64,000 nucleotides of DNA. It comes from Atopsyche davidsoni (Eukaryota > Arthropoda > Insecta > Trichoptera > Hydrobiosidae). The stretch's first letter is position 1. Each line of letters begins with the position of its first letter. The translations under genes were made by a program, and so were the position numbers. The notes under the pieces were generated by a model. The model worked only from the letters and a program-made list of their open reading frames with translations, was not told where the DNA came from and did no database searches. Location: assembly GCA_022113835.1 (NCBI GenBank), contig JAILWY010000001.1, positions 14,004,501 to 14,068,500 of the forward strand, written 5' to 3'. Below are positions 12,801 through 27,100 of the stretch, piece after piece.

Positions 12801-15800
12801 AAAAAAAATTACAAAAAAAATATTATCAAATTAAAAATTATCAAAAAATATATATATATTTTTAAGTCAATCTTTAATTTTACCAAAAAATCGTTCTAAA
12901 CTAATTCAATGACGAAAGTGTTTTATTTTTCATATAGTTATGTAAGGAGTTATTTTTGTTGGATGTTAGTTTATTTACAAAAATTATGTTTTCATCACCT
13001 ATTTTACGTTTAAAACAACACCCCTAAAAAATAAAGCGTTATCATACAAAACTTAGTAATATTTCAATATAAAAAAAAAAAACTTAAAAAATGTTTTAAG
13101 CAAAAAATTGAAAGAATAAAAATTATAAAATGTTTTTGATGATGATGATTGTAAAATGCTGTATAAGCGTAAAATTTAAATAAAACAAAAAGCCCTATTT
13201 TAATAATGAAACCCTCTTTCAGCTGAGTCCTTCATTAAAATACTCGTATGTGTTTACCATTATTGAGAGGGGAAAACTGTTTTTCGGCTTCAATTATTCC
13301 AGCTGTAAAAAATTTGTAGCAATTCGTTTAATTTTTCAACGTTTAACTTCAGGCATACGAACTCGAGAAGTACACTGTGGGAAAAGATACAAAATATACT
13401 AAACAAAGGGTGGTTTAACACCTACCCTGCTTACACAATAGACAAATGAGCTTCAGTCTTAGGGGTTAGTAATAATAGAACTAGAATTTCAAAAGATTGC
13501 GCAAAGGAAGAGGCCTCCTGACTTTCGATAAAATGTGTAAGGTATCTAATTTTGGCCATATCTTCAGTAATATTAAATTAAGCCTAGCCTACTGAAGCTG
13601 ATTGTCTAGGGAAATTAGCAATAAGAGAAGAAAGCTTATTTATATACGGAATATGCGACAGGGTGAATTTTAAAGTCGGGAGTGTAGCCAAACTAATGAG
13701 ACTGGGCCCAGGATATAGATATATTCTGTGAGAATCTTCATTTAGAAGAGACACCTGAATTTTTTTAAAAGAATCCATGTACCTATGCACTTTTAATCTA
13801 TACTATATTTTATATACAGAATTTTATTTATAATTTATGATGTTAACTTTTATATTTATGCTGTGTAAATTATCTGCTTAACTAACTGTTTTTTTACAGA
13901 TAGTATTTTTTTAAGGCTGTGCCTCTGAAAAATCTAAAATAAATCATGTATTGCGTGTAGTTTGTGCATACAGTATATTTATTATTTTTCAAAAATAATA
14001 CTACTAGAGAATATCAAAATAAATTAATATTTATGTTTTTTTATATAAAATATAAGCGTTCAAAGTATATTGACAGTAAAAAGGATTTTTTATGGAGACG
14101 TTTTATAAGGATTTATAATAATATATAAAGACCCTATCCATGACGCTGTTTTTATTATATTTCATATTATGAAAAGTGATAAATATAGATTTCATGTTTG
14201 GAAGGCCCCCAGCGTAATGCTTTATAGGGTATGTTATTTATACGACTATTGGTATTTATTTTTATTACTTAACTTGAGATAAATTCCAGTAGTTACCCAC
14301 CTGTATTTTATGCCTATATATTAAACGTGATTGAATGACCTTCTTTAATTTCTTACGCGGAGCAAAAAGCAAAACAAAAAAAAAAATTTAGCCTCAATAT
14401 TAAAACGCTTATTATAATGAAACAAGCCGTGTTTTCAAGTTCTAGATATAACTTATTTGTGCGAAACCAAAAACCTAAATCAATTTTTTCATACCGTTAA
14501 TTTAAAAGGCACATTAAAATGCTTGTGATAAGTGACCCATGAATTTTATTTTCAATATATAATTAAATTCATTACTATAAATTAGAGACTAGAAATCTTA
14601 GCACCCTAAGCAAATCCCTATAAAAACACTATATAAGAAAGCTTATCCTTATATTCGAAACGTAATAAAAGGATAAAAATGAGAATGTTTTCCATGAATA
14701 AGTAGTTCTGTGGTCAGTGCGTGCGTTATATTTCAAAATTGACTAGAAACTGAAGTCTCAACTTAAAGCTTCTCTAGAAATAACGCATAGTTCAAGCAAA
14801 AATGAACTTGCATTATAATCCATTTTCCATTGTTAAGCGATGAAATCATATTATTTTTCAGTCGAATGACACGAATTTGCACATTTATATAATTTAAAAG
14901 ACCTCACCTAAAATACTTAAAGGTGGCTGCCATTTCCCATCACAGAAGCAGATGCCTAATTTTTTCAGTGAATTCAACGCTGATGAGAGTTTAATAAAAT
15001 TTAAGGTATGAGTATTATTTGCATAAATAAGATATCATAAATGAATTATTTATGAATGAGAAGTGTTATTTTGACTTGATTTATCTTATTTAATTCATAC
15101 CGATACTTTTAAGCAAGAAGTACAACAAAGCCGGTGTTATTTAAATGTATAAAATAAACATGCGCGTCCCTTATACAATATAAGCTGAAAATTAAGTCAC
15201 ACATGCGTAATCAGATACTCGTCGCCCACAGTTAAGTTTACTGAACTTTTGTTATGTAATTAAATACACATAATGCTTTCATAAGACCTTATTGCGTAAG
15301 TTTCTAAGCTTGTAATGACTAATTTTTCTTAAGTTTGAGCAAAATCAAATTATTTTTAAATTTACTTTAAAGTTACCCACTTGCCTCGAAACCTGAATTT
15401 CTCTAGATACATCATCATTTCTTTTAGGAAAAATATTTTAAAAACTTGATCTACATCAAATGCATGCTTTTTTATTATTTATTAAAGATCAATTTTTGAT
15501 ATAAAAGTGATTAGTTGTAAACAAGTATGATTTTGATAAAATCCTAGACGTTACCCAAAACCGAGTGCAAGGTGGTAAAACTTCTAGATCCTGGGAGGGT
15601 TATAAATTCATTAATGTAGTTTACGGGTAAGATATAAAAATAGGAAATAGTATAAAAATACTTATATTGGAAGATATCGACATGCCTATACTGCAAAGAG
15701 GAAAAATTCTTGATTCTTCCGTGAGTCCTTACAAAATACCCTAACGGAGATAAATCGTGATTGTAAATCGAGTGGAATGATAATCGTAAAAAGAAAATAT

Positions 15801-15978
15801 ATATAAACATTATGGAGGAAAAAATGTGTGGATAAAAGCTGTATAAGAACTCCACCTACTACACTTTGAACATAAAAGTGTATTTACGTTAAATCGTTAC
15901 ACTCGCAAATTATTTATAGTTTTTAGTGTATATATATATATAAACAAACACACATACATATTTAAAAATATAAATATT

Positions 15979-16069
<91 letters not shown>

Positions 16070-18139
16070 ATTAATAAATATATTACTAAAATTTTATTAT
16101 CCTTGCAAAAGCTGAAACCCGTTAGGTTTAACACGTTCCGCAAGTAAGCTAAACTGTAGCAATCTCCGATTCCGAATTCTACAGGCAAGCAATATATTTT
16201 TATTTGAATAAGTCACTTCTTATAGGCCTGCCTCACAAAGAAGCAGGCTGTCTTTAGAACCTCCGCAAAATATGAGCGGGCCAACCTGCAAGACGAGGGC
16301 TCTATACACAGGAAGAGTTTCTATGCAAGGAACTGGGTTAAAGTAATAAGGGCGGTACGTATGCCCACATACCTGATCCAACCTGTTTTATTAGTAACAT
16401 AAAGGGGATATTCCTATGCCATAAGCACGCCTTGCATATTTTCAGGGATTTTTACTGACATCTCTACGTTTTTGAATAAATTTTATGGTTGTTGAGAATT
16501 TTTATATAAAATCCGATTTAAATAGAAAAATATTTACTGTTTATTTTGTAAACAAATTGTTTTATATAATTTCAATGATGCCGTATAATAAACTGATTTA
16601 ATTCAGTATTTGTAACTTTAAAAAAATGTTTATCGATCATGCTTGTAAACAAAACGGAACTCAGTATAGCCGATAGAGCAAGTCTTCTTGATAAAGTTTG
16701 TTTAAGGAAAACAAACAATAAACCTTTGATTTAGTACGTGAGATAACATAAACTGGCTTAATATTAAACGTAGCATTTCGATTTTGAATGTGGATTTGTA
16801 GTGGGTATTTTCAATCAATAATATAAAATCTGAATTTCAAACGATTATTTTTCTGGATACATAAAAAAACCGAAAATGTTTTAAGCATGACGCAGCAACG
16901 GTTACGTGTGATAGTTTTGATACGATTATGGACTCTTATTCATACAAAGTAGAGTTGTTAATGACTTTTTGTCGTAAATCTGTGAGCTTGAGTTTTTTCA
17001 GATTTACTGAAAAACTATTAGATTGCACTGAAATACTCGCAGACCTGAAATACTCCATGATTGAATCCTTTTCAGATGAAAAAATAATTGCTATCAATGA
17101 CAAATCCGAAGCCTGGCGATTCAAAGAATCAAGACACTTTGCGAACGTGACGCTTTTTGAATTCCGACTTCCCTTTCTAACGGGCCGTTAGCGGCGTTCT
17201 AACGGCAAAGCGGATCGGGTGACGTCATTACCGTACCAGGGATACGTTCCGGAACTCAATTACCGCGACCCCCAAAGCCTCTCGGGTTAACGTGGAGCCA
17301 TTCTAGGGTGGCGCCACCCCGCTTGCCGAGATAAACACGGTGGTGGTTTCAATACTATTTTAATAAATACACTCAAAGAAGTAAGTCCGTTTATCACAGA
17401 TGCTGTATAAACTCAAAATATACTTGAATTAATAAAACAAAAATATGCGAGCTTTAAATATCACAGAACCTTAAACTTATTTTGTCCAATAATATCCTTT
17501 AAATAAAAATATAAGCAAAACACGTTTCTAAAGTTAAACGTATATCATAAATGTTGTGAAGGTCTAGTATCTAAATTCAAATAAAAGCATATTTTTGATA
17601 ACGTTTGTAATTTATAAAGGTTATTTGGTAATTAAAGTAAATAAAAAGCCCAAATAAAATAAACATGACCCATAAAACTTATTTTATTTTATTTAAAAAA
17701 AAAATTACTTTATGAAAACTTAATATCATTTTTAACCAATTTTGAGCAAATTTGTTTTAAATAAATTTATGTATTGAATATCATTATAAATTAATTTTAA
17801 AATATACACGGTTGGTTTTAGGATTTTTAAAAATAATATCAATGAAAAATAAGTATTATATCTACCTGATTTTACATATTATTTAGAAAAATTACATGAT
17901 TATGATGATTGCTGATATTGTTAATTTTATTCGACCATCGCTGAGGTTAACAACAGAATTAATAAATCATAAAAATCAATACCTATTGAAATATTTTTAT
18001 CTAGTGTTACTTGTTGAAAAAGTCAATTTTTAAAAAATTGAAATTGAAAAATTGACACATTTATGATAGAAATCAAAAGTAGTTAAATCTTCGATTATTA
18101 TTTCATAATATTTTATTTATCCGAATGATTCTCCCATAC

Positions 18140-18192
<53 letters not shown>

Positions 18193-21100
18193 GTGATATG
18201 TATATGTAATGATATCAATTTCACACGAGTTAAATCTTCGGTCAATTACAGCGACACCTGTATCCTAAATATTGTGTATTTAATTTAAATTTCCTGCGCA
18301 AATATTATTATGTCTATATTTTCATATGAAACTAATACTATCCTACATAAAAACTATATAAATTTTATTTAAAAGATCTGGAAATAAAATACGCCATAAA
18401 ATCTCAGATAGCCCGAAAAAGCCATAGCGTTTAACGCCCACTCCATTTTATTTACTCTTTTTGATGATGCATTGCATAATAAAGGCTCATATACTTGATT
18501 GATTTATACACATGTGTCAAGTTATATAGTTTACGAACGGAATATATTGAAATAGAAAACGGAAACTTATTAAAAAAGCGAGAAAATAAAATAACGGGAT
18601 TTTTATGTTAAAAAAAACTGTCTCAAAACCTGCAAAAAGATGAATTGCAATATATTATATGTATGTTAAGTAGAAAGAAAATTTATAGAAAAAAGCTTTT
18701 TATAGATAATATTTAAAATATAAATAAATTATGTTAAGAGTATGTCTTAATATAAAACAGGTTTTTATGACTTGTTATGTATATGGTTTCTGTAAGCTCA
18801 GGGCAAGGTTAACCTTTATAGATTATGTAAGTAATTACTTCTAGTTGTACGTATAAAGGCACAGGTAAATAATTAGCTCCTGAGAGATCTCTAAGCACCA
18901 GTACGATTGAACAGGTTCACTGACCTATCATGCTATTATAATTGATAGCATTATAACTCAAAGAAGGGGTTTTATTTTATTTACCTTATATTTTGTTTGC
19001 CAAAACCGTTTGTATTTTTTTGCCGTGTGGTATTTCGAGTGGTAGAGTTGTTTTTTGGATGAAATTAATTTAAAGCAAATATTGATTTATTTACCAAAAG
19101 TTTTTAGAAATATCTGAACAAAAAGGTTTGATTGAGTTGCGGATATGAATTTCCAAATAAATTTTTGCTGACTTTTTACAATGAAATAATAACAGTTTTT
19201 AAAATTTCAAATGAATAAGTAAAGCTTATTGGTTTTTCAAAATCTTTTGATAACACTCAAAAATTGCCTTTTAACTTTTATTCAAAGTTTATTTTTAAAA
19301 CAACTTATTTAAATTAGTGATATTGTGCTTAAGAGAAAAATGTTTTTTTTTTATGAAAACATACAAATTTTACCTTTGTTATATTATCTCACTAAGAATT
19401 TGATGTATACAAGTAGTGGTGATTTGTGAATTTATGTTTTAATTATAATTTATATATAAACATATCCATAATAAGAATAACAGCTTCTTTTTATCTAAAT
19501 AATCTTTTTAATAAATTAAAACTTAAAATTTTCTTTACCTACTAAACGGGCACTAAACAAAGAACATTTATTAAATTATATAGTCAAATAATAATATAAA
19601 CATTCATAATAATATTGTTAAAAATTTTATAAATCTTGTACTTAAGTAAATTTTGAAACATAGAATTCGTAATTAATTTTAGTCAAGGTTCCAAAAAACC
19701 ACCTCTTAAGCCGTCAGACCGAATTTGTCAGTAAGTTTACCGCGGCGCTCCAAGACCAACTAACTTTCGGCTAAACCTGCGTCAAGAAACTTAATATTAA
19801 TTAATAAAATTTGCAAATAGTCACTCATTCCTACCGGAAGAGAACCGGGAAATCAATACTGTGCCTTCTTCGTCCACAATTGTTTTCGCAACTTTTAGAA
19901 ATATTTCATTTTTAATGCTTTTTAAAATGTACGCCGAGAACGTATAAAAAAAATTCAGAGTATTTTTTTTTAGTAATATATAAAAATTAAGTAAATATTT
20001 TATCAAGTCTGTATTTACTTGTAAACGATTTTGGCAATCTGGTTTTTATTGAAAGTTTTTTTCAATATGTATTTTGATTTTTATGATAGTAAGTAGAGCA
20101 TAGTTTTTTTTTTTTTTTTATAATATATTTTATATGTATTCTTATTCTGTACTTTATATTGGAATGAAATGATGAGTACTTAAAAGAATTCTTTGTTTTA
20201 AAAAAAAAAAAATTCTGAAGGGTGAAAATACGAGTACTTTCACAGTACGGCATTTCACTCGTAATAAACGAAAAAGAAACGCTTTTTTTTATAAAATAAA
20301 GAGTATGAAATAAAATTAATTATATCATTAATTCAAAAAGACACCAGATTTTCTACAATCGCCGAATGAAACAAGGCGTTATGATTATGATTTCGTGAAA
20401 CATATTTTTACGTCCGTGAGGGAGGGGGGGGGGTTGGGAAAATTGCCCCGCGAGTTAAATGACTTGATACAAAATTAGCGCCGCCCTCTGACGATCCGAG
20501 GGGAGGAAGCGGCCCGGATTAATAGGCCCTAGACCGTGGGCGGCATTAAAAATTTGTCGCGTTTAGAGCGCCATTATCTGGTCGCCAGGTGCGCGCCTTA
20601 ATAACACCGATCTGTACTCAGACTGAGAAAGCACCGGCTCACTTCAGGGAATACCCGCCGCTTGGGAATCAGGTCTAAGCAGTAAAAAGAAGAAATATTA
20701 AAAAAAATAATTAAATGCCAGGTAGTAATAAATAAATACAGGGTGAGTTATAAATAAGGCTTATAGGTATTGGGTTATATGTTTGTTAGACTAAAAAAAG
20801 AGTAACCGTTTTGTAGGAATTTTGTAAACTGTGGCATTAAGTTTTTTCTAATTATTTTTTTGATTATTATAAAGTAATTATTTTAAAGTTGTGTACATAA
20901 TATAGTTAATGGGATTTTAAAGAAAATGAGGCAACCTTATTCGGGATGTCCGTGCGTAGGTCGGTCTTCCATTACTTAATCATGAAAGCCTCCTTTACTC
21001 GAGATATTACTCCCTAGTATGTCTAAGGGGTAGAGTATTATAGCTTATTGCAGTGAGGATTATCTCATGACGCTACCTTGTACTTCAGCTTCCTGTACAC

Positions 21101-24100
21101 TCTCGGACACTCAATACTTCCGGGACATCTAATGGTCTAGGTATATATTATATATTTATTTAATAAAACACTTATTTACAAAACATGTTTTTCAAAAAAA
21201 TTGTGAAACATATCGGGGGAAACTAATCGATTTTAATTAAATCATATTCATCCCTCAATTATTTCTTAAGTTTTGATATGTCAAGTTTTCCGATTATTTT
21301 TCTATTAATATACAAAAACCTTTGAATTGAAAGTCTTTTATTAATTTACAACAAAATTTAGGGCTATTGTAATGTATACCTAACCTCAGTTGCCTTTTAT
21401 CGATACAAAGCATTTGCTTTCCTACAATTTTATTTTTTGACTCTCTCACTCATATTTGATTTTTTTAAATCTTGTTTTTAATTTAATTAATATAAAAAAT
21501 ATATATTAACGATTTGTAAATCATTAAACTTTCTGCTTTCATTAAAGTTAAAGTTAATTTATAATTGACGTGATGAATAAAGCTCTAAACAAAAGCTTCC
21601 ACTAAGTGTCTGCACGTGAAACAAAAAATGCTTACGAAGGGGATGCGTGTATTTCATGATTGTTCAGTAACGTGCCTTCCAATTGGAAGTAGATCTATGT
21701 GGAACATCTGCCTGTGTATATGATAAATTATACCCAACCTCATGACTCACCCTTATTCTCTGTCAACAAAGGAAAGAGCAAATGACAAGCATAGACCATA
21801 TGTTTCTATTGCTTTCTAATAAATAATAAAAACTAAATTATCTATTGGTGATTGTATACGTTAAAAAAAATTTCAAAGTAAAGAATATTAGGAGTTTATA
21901 AAATATTTTTTTAAATAAAAACTTCATTTTGAAAACTAATAGTATGTCATGAAATATTTCTATTTATTCTAACGTTTGTTAATTATTTCTGATCATGTTA
22001 AAGAAAATATCGTGAACTTATGCTACTTTTTATACTTTATTGAATTCAAAGTGGACACTTTGAATTCAATAAAGTGTTTTGTTAAAAACATTTAGGCACT
22101 AAGAACTAATCAAATTATTAACTTATGTTTATCTCTTTTCATATGAATAATTCATGTAAATCATAAGTGTTATAAAATCAGTTTATTCATGGATATTAAA
22201 TTTAAAAAAAAATTGTTTATGCACAGTTATCATAGACATTAAAGTAAAATTTAAAAACGCTCTTCGGAGTTATGAATCTTTTAGACTCAAAAAGGATTTA
22301 CCTTTGTATAATTTAAGCTTACTACTATTTTTAAATAAAAATAAATCCAGCGGGTTAAAATATTTTTTTATTAGATTAATGCCCATAGAATAAATATAAT
22401 TTATAAATATAAAATTCAGCACATTCTCTTTTATAACAGCAGTAAAATACATATTTTTTAAAACTACCAAAGAAAGCTTTCTTAAAAAAAATTCTTACGG
22501 TACATTATAATACCAGCGTATTATAATTGTGAGATATTGCAATTTTATCATTTCTTCGTAGAGGCCGTAAAGCAGCAAGGCCGTAATTCCTGCGAGGCTT
22601 TGGGCAAGGGTAACGTAATTTATGGCACTTTGTAGTTGGGCCGCCTCGAGCCCTCGTGGCCCCTAAATATTTTATTACAAGCCCCCCGGGGAGGGCTACA
22701 CTATTGTTAAATGCTCACACCACCAGAATTTACTTGTGTAGTTTTTTTCGTACACTGTTTACGAGTGGTAATTAAACATAAATTTAAGTATGTTATTGTA
22801 GATAAAAAAAATTAAATAAATACTAAGTACAGCCAACTTTAGCAGATTGTGCAGAAAAAGTACAAATAAAAATTCCAGGAAAAAAGCGCATTGGATGAAG
22901 AAAGGTAACATTGGTGGGGAATTCGCGACAGCGGCTGAAAATTGGGAGTACAGCTATACAAGTAAACCTGGTTCAGGATAAAGATATTTAAGAGAAGAAG
23001 ATTGTAGATAATGGTTGTAATCAAAATATCCTTGAAGAACTAGTTTAATATGTAAATATTATTAAATAAAATTTCTTTCAAATGCTTCATGTTTTTTTTA
23101 AATTTATAAAAACTAACAGCTCTATTGTGTGACTTTGCACACACCATTTTATTTTTACAAACCAATGGTATATTTCAACAAAAAAATGTATCTAAATAAA
23201 ACAATTGCTTTAATCCAATTTTCTAAATTCGACTAAGGCTTTTAACAAGTCTTAGGAGTAAAATTCCTTTAAGCTTTCGCATGTACAAAAAAATGCAATG
23301 GCCACTCAATGGACGCTGTCACCGGTGGAGATATATATTACCGCAAATGTCATCGGTTGGAAATTTATTGTTACAATGTAAAAGGTTGTGCCTTCGGTCA
23401 TTTTGTATCCCTCGCTTCATCCCCCAGCCCTTCCATTACTTATTTTCACGCCCCCAAACATGACCTATATAAACCAAATAAACATGCATACATACATAAT
23501 ATTGTCTGACTTGTGACGTATTACATCGTCGATCCGTATATTACAGCTTGAACCCCTCGCTTGTTGTGTACTCTGTACATGGGTAGGTCAAATACTGTAT
23601 TTTTAGTTGTCTGTTTTTATTATTTGACATTTCAGCTGGATGTCGAAGTAAATATATGAATATAATATAAATAAAATTTCTTAATAACATGTTCAGATAT
23701 TTGATGCGCTTGAAACAGCTGCCATAAATGTAATGTCCATTAGCAAAAAAAATATTTAAAACTTGGAAAATCAATGAAAGTGAAATATATACATAAAAAT
23801 AAAATCTAGCACCTTGATATTATTATTTCTTTCGCTAAAGCAAACTACGGCACATCTATTAATAACTCAGTGGTTCTGCGTGCTTTGACAATACGAATAT
23901 GACTCTTACTAATTAAGAGTTTACTCGAAACCCATGCCGTACATACAAAAGTGAAATTCGTTGTGCTTTTTCATCAGTTAATTACATTTTTCGGTAATCC
24001 AGTAGCAATAACGGTGTGGCACTGCACACTGTGTGCCTTTCTACGTAATTTCTTTCAGAATGTAACCCGGTGATTGCTTTAAAGGCACACTACATTGACA

Positions 24101-27100
24101 GAGCCGGCGGTACTAAATTACAAGCGGCCGCTTTTATAATTTAAACTTCAGAAATTCCTCACGAAAGACGGTGAATTAAATCATAAATAAAAATATCAAA
24201 CGTTATTTCTTGGATTTGAAATAAAGCGTGACTCATGCAACCAATAAACATGGCATGGAAAATTCAAATCTAAAAATATGACAATATTTTTCTTTCGCCT
24301 GCTAAGGGTACATTAGTGACACGCAGAAGCTTTTTCTAGTCAACGCATCTCATAAAAAATAAACTGCGTACAAATAAAACACACATAGAACGTTTTCGTT
24401 AATTTAATAAAATATTTGCACACAGATGCATCATGCATTTATAGATTGGATTTGATCAAGATCTCTTCAATCACAATTGAATCACTAATGCTCTGAAAAT
24501 GTTTTAATTATTACAACTAATAAATATTCTCATAAACATAAAATAATTTATATTGTGTTTCTTTTTTTTTCTCACGGTTCCATCTTTTTATATAACATAG
24601 ACTTTTTCATTTAACTTTACCCAACAGAATGTCGGTATAGATCTTTATCACTGTAGGGCGTATCCTGATTAATTATTGATAGTAAGAAGTAGTTCTGGCT
24701 GACTTTTAACCTTTGTATTTAGGTTAATTGTAAATCGGGTTGTAAATATTTTAAATGCAGTCTTGTGTGACACGCGTGGGAGAAGGCTGTGCTGATTGTA
24801 TAATACATACAAAGATTTTAGTTGTATAAGTAGTATAATGTAGCATTAAAATACTTTTACAAATTGCGTAACTCTTGGTTCTTGGAAATAAATTATCAAA
24901 ATTTAACCAACGTTATTTTTTAGAAGTGCTGTTTGAATTCTGTGTTTGTTTTTTATATTTTATTACAATATGATATGATATTATATCAGGCCATTGAACA
25001 TAAAAAAAAACAAATAATAACGTAGGCGTCAACATGCTAGATAATATAACCGATTTACGAAACAATTTCTTTTGCAAAAAAAAGACTTTTTAATAAGAAA
25101 TGTAATATTAATTTAAATCACGATTTGCTTGATTGAATTGATAAAGTATTTGATCATATTATTTGCTTAATAATTTTAGAAGTTAGTTATGCTAAATTAA
25201 ACCTAGCCAAGGCAAAAACTTATAGGGACCACATTATATTAAGTCTTCAGTGTAAATCCAATTATAAGCTATTTCCAATATTTAACTTAATCAAATAACC
25301 ATTCTCTTAAAACGTCAATAACTTGTAATAACGATAATTGGTTTATCTCTTTCAATGAAACATATTTTCTGTGTTATTTCTAGTTTTGGATCCTCTCAAG
25401 TTAATGCTGACATTTATAAATTATTTTTATAACAGACTTGTACGTCGAAGTATAAAAAATGAGATGACATGCGTAGAAGAAGAACATCGGGACAAAAAAA
25501 CATTGTATGGCTTAATTTGAGGGAAAACAATTTATTTTTACTGTTATATTATCTGTTGCGTAGATATACTATAAAGCAAATAGCTTTTTATTATCATTTT
25601 TCTTCTGAGAAAGCCGTAGATATAGATATAATATCTACTCAGGACAGATATTGGGGTGTAAAATCTTAATTTTTTAAGTAAAAACATTTGTATTTTTGAT
25701 TGATTTATATAATATATCTCTCTCTTATGACCTGCAGACTAAAACATCATGTATAGAGAGCTTATAAATATAATAATAAGAGATGGGTACTTTTTATTAA
25801 ATTTAATTACACGTCCTTGGTTTTTAATTGATTATTATTGTATTACTTTTGATAAATCAGATAGAGTATATTGTGATTAGAAATTTTAAATTATTACAAC
25901 TTTTAAAACTTTTTTTTTTGTAATCTAAAATGTTGGTATATTTTAATGTTCTATTTTTTATTGCATCATTTTGTAAGTCAGTTTTATAAAACATAAATTT
26001 GATTTCTTTGCTGGTTTGCAAACCAACAATGGAATCGTATAAGTTGACGCTCAGTTTTAAAAATCTACCCTTAGCATCCACCAAGGATATTTTAATGAAC
26101 TTATACACACTTCTACAAACCTTAAAATTCTAAATTAGACCATAATTTATGAGGACATAATTTTGAGTACATTTATATGTGAATGATAGATTTAAAAACT
26201 GCCTGTTCTAACAAGCTACTTAAAATAACAAAAATTGTTAACAGAATGACATAATGTTGATTATTCGATAATATTTATATTTACTTTAGTTACCTAATTG
26301 CAATACAACGTGTAAAATTGAGTGTATAAAAATTTCAACGTAATTAAATCTGTTCTTCGAAATCTTACAGTCGTATTCAATTCATTCATCAAATGGGTGA
26401 GAAAACTGTCTTGAATGTAATTAGCAAAGTCTGAAATTTCTCTAAGCTAATCTCATTCATGAAAGATCATTTTCACCTGCCGAAGCTCTGAAAGAGGGTA
26501 AAAAAGTTCGTGAGAGCGAAATATAATCAATTCATGTCACAACAGTAAGACTATTCGAAAATCTTAAAAAAGTTTTTAATTTTATTTGTTTCGACTATTT
26601 GAATAATTATTTAATTTAAAAAAAAAAATTTCTTCACAGTATTTTTATTCATGCATAGATAATATTTTTTTTATATTTATATGAAGTACTGTCGAACGGG
26701 TTAAAACAACATTTTTTTTCATCCCCAGATGTTACTGCAAGTCTCATGGGTGCGGCATCGCGATATCCACTTGCTGACGGTAGGGCGATACACCTATACC
26801 TCAGACCAGAGGTTCAGGGCCATCCACCACCCACATTCTGAAGACTGGACACTGCAGGTAAGCACTGTTTTGTAGAACAACAAAGATTTTTCGTTGAATA
26901 AAAAATGATCCCAAAAATCCCTTTTCAATTAATCTTTTATCATTATTACTAACCCTAAAATCTACATGGATTCAAATAATACATTCAAGACATTTTATAT
27001 TTTCAAGTAGTATGCAATCCTAGTCTAATTATAATCACACATTGAAAATTATTCAAAGAAACTCTCAGAAAAATATCATCGTGACTTATGTAGGATTTAA

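Larger units (their letters stand above)
7531..26728 (+). other. large dpr intron A-B (remainder after the hAT insertion)
   Basis: Noncoding, about 19 kb. It holds the palindromic repeat at 9458-9706, TA microsatellites near 16.0 and 18.15 kb, a perfect hairpin at 22034-22075, and GC-rich islands at about 10190-10690, 17140-17345, 20335-20670 and 22555-22700. Short open frames here show no recognisable protein and are treated as chance. Confidence 0.7.

Noticed and set aside
15910..16188. 92-codon minus-strand open frame
   Set aside because: Most of it is Ile-Tyr from the TA microsatellite.
16928..17191. 87-codon plus-strand open frame
   Set aside because: No family resemblance, an overlapping minus-strand frame of similar quality, and it runs into a GC-rich noncoding island.
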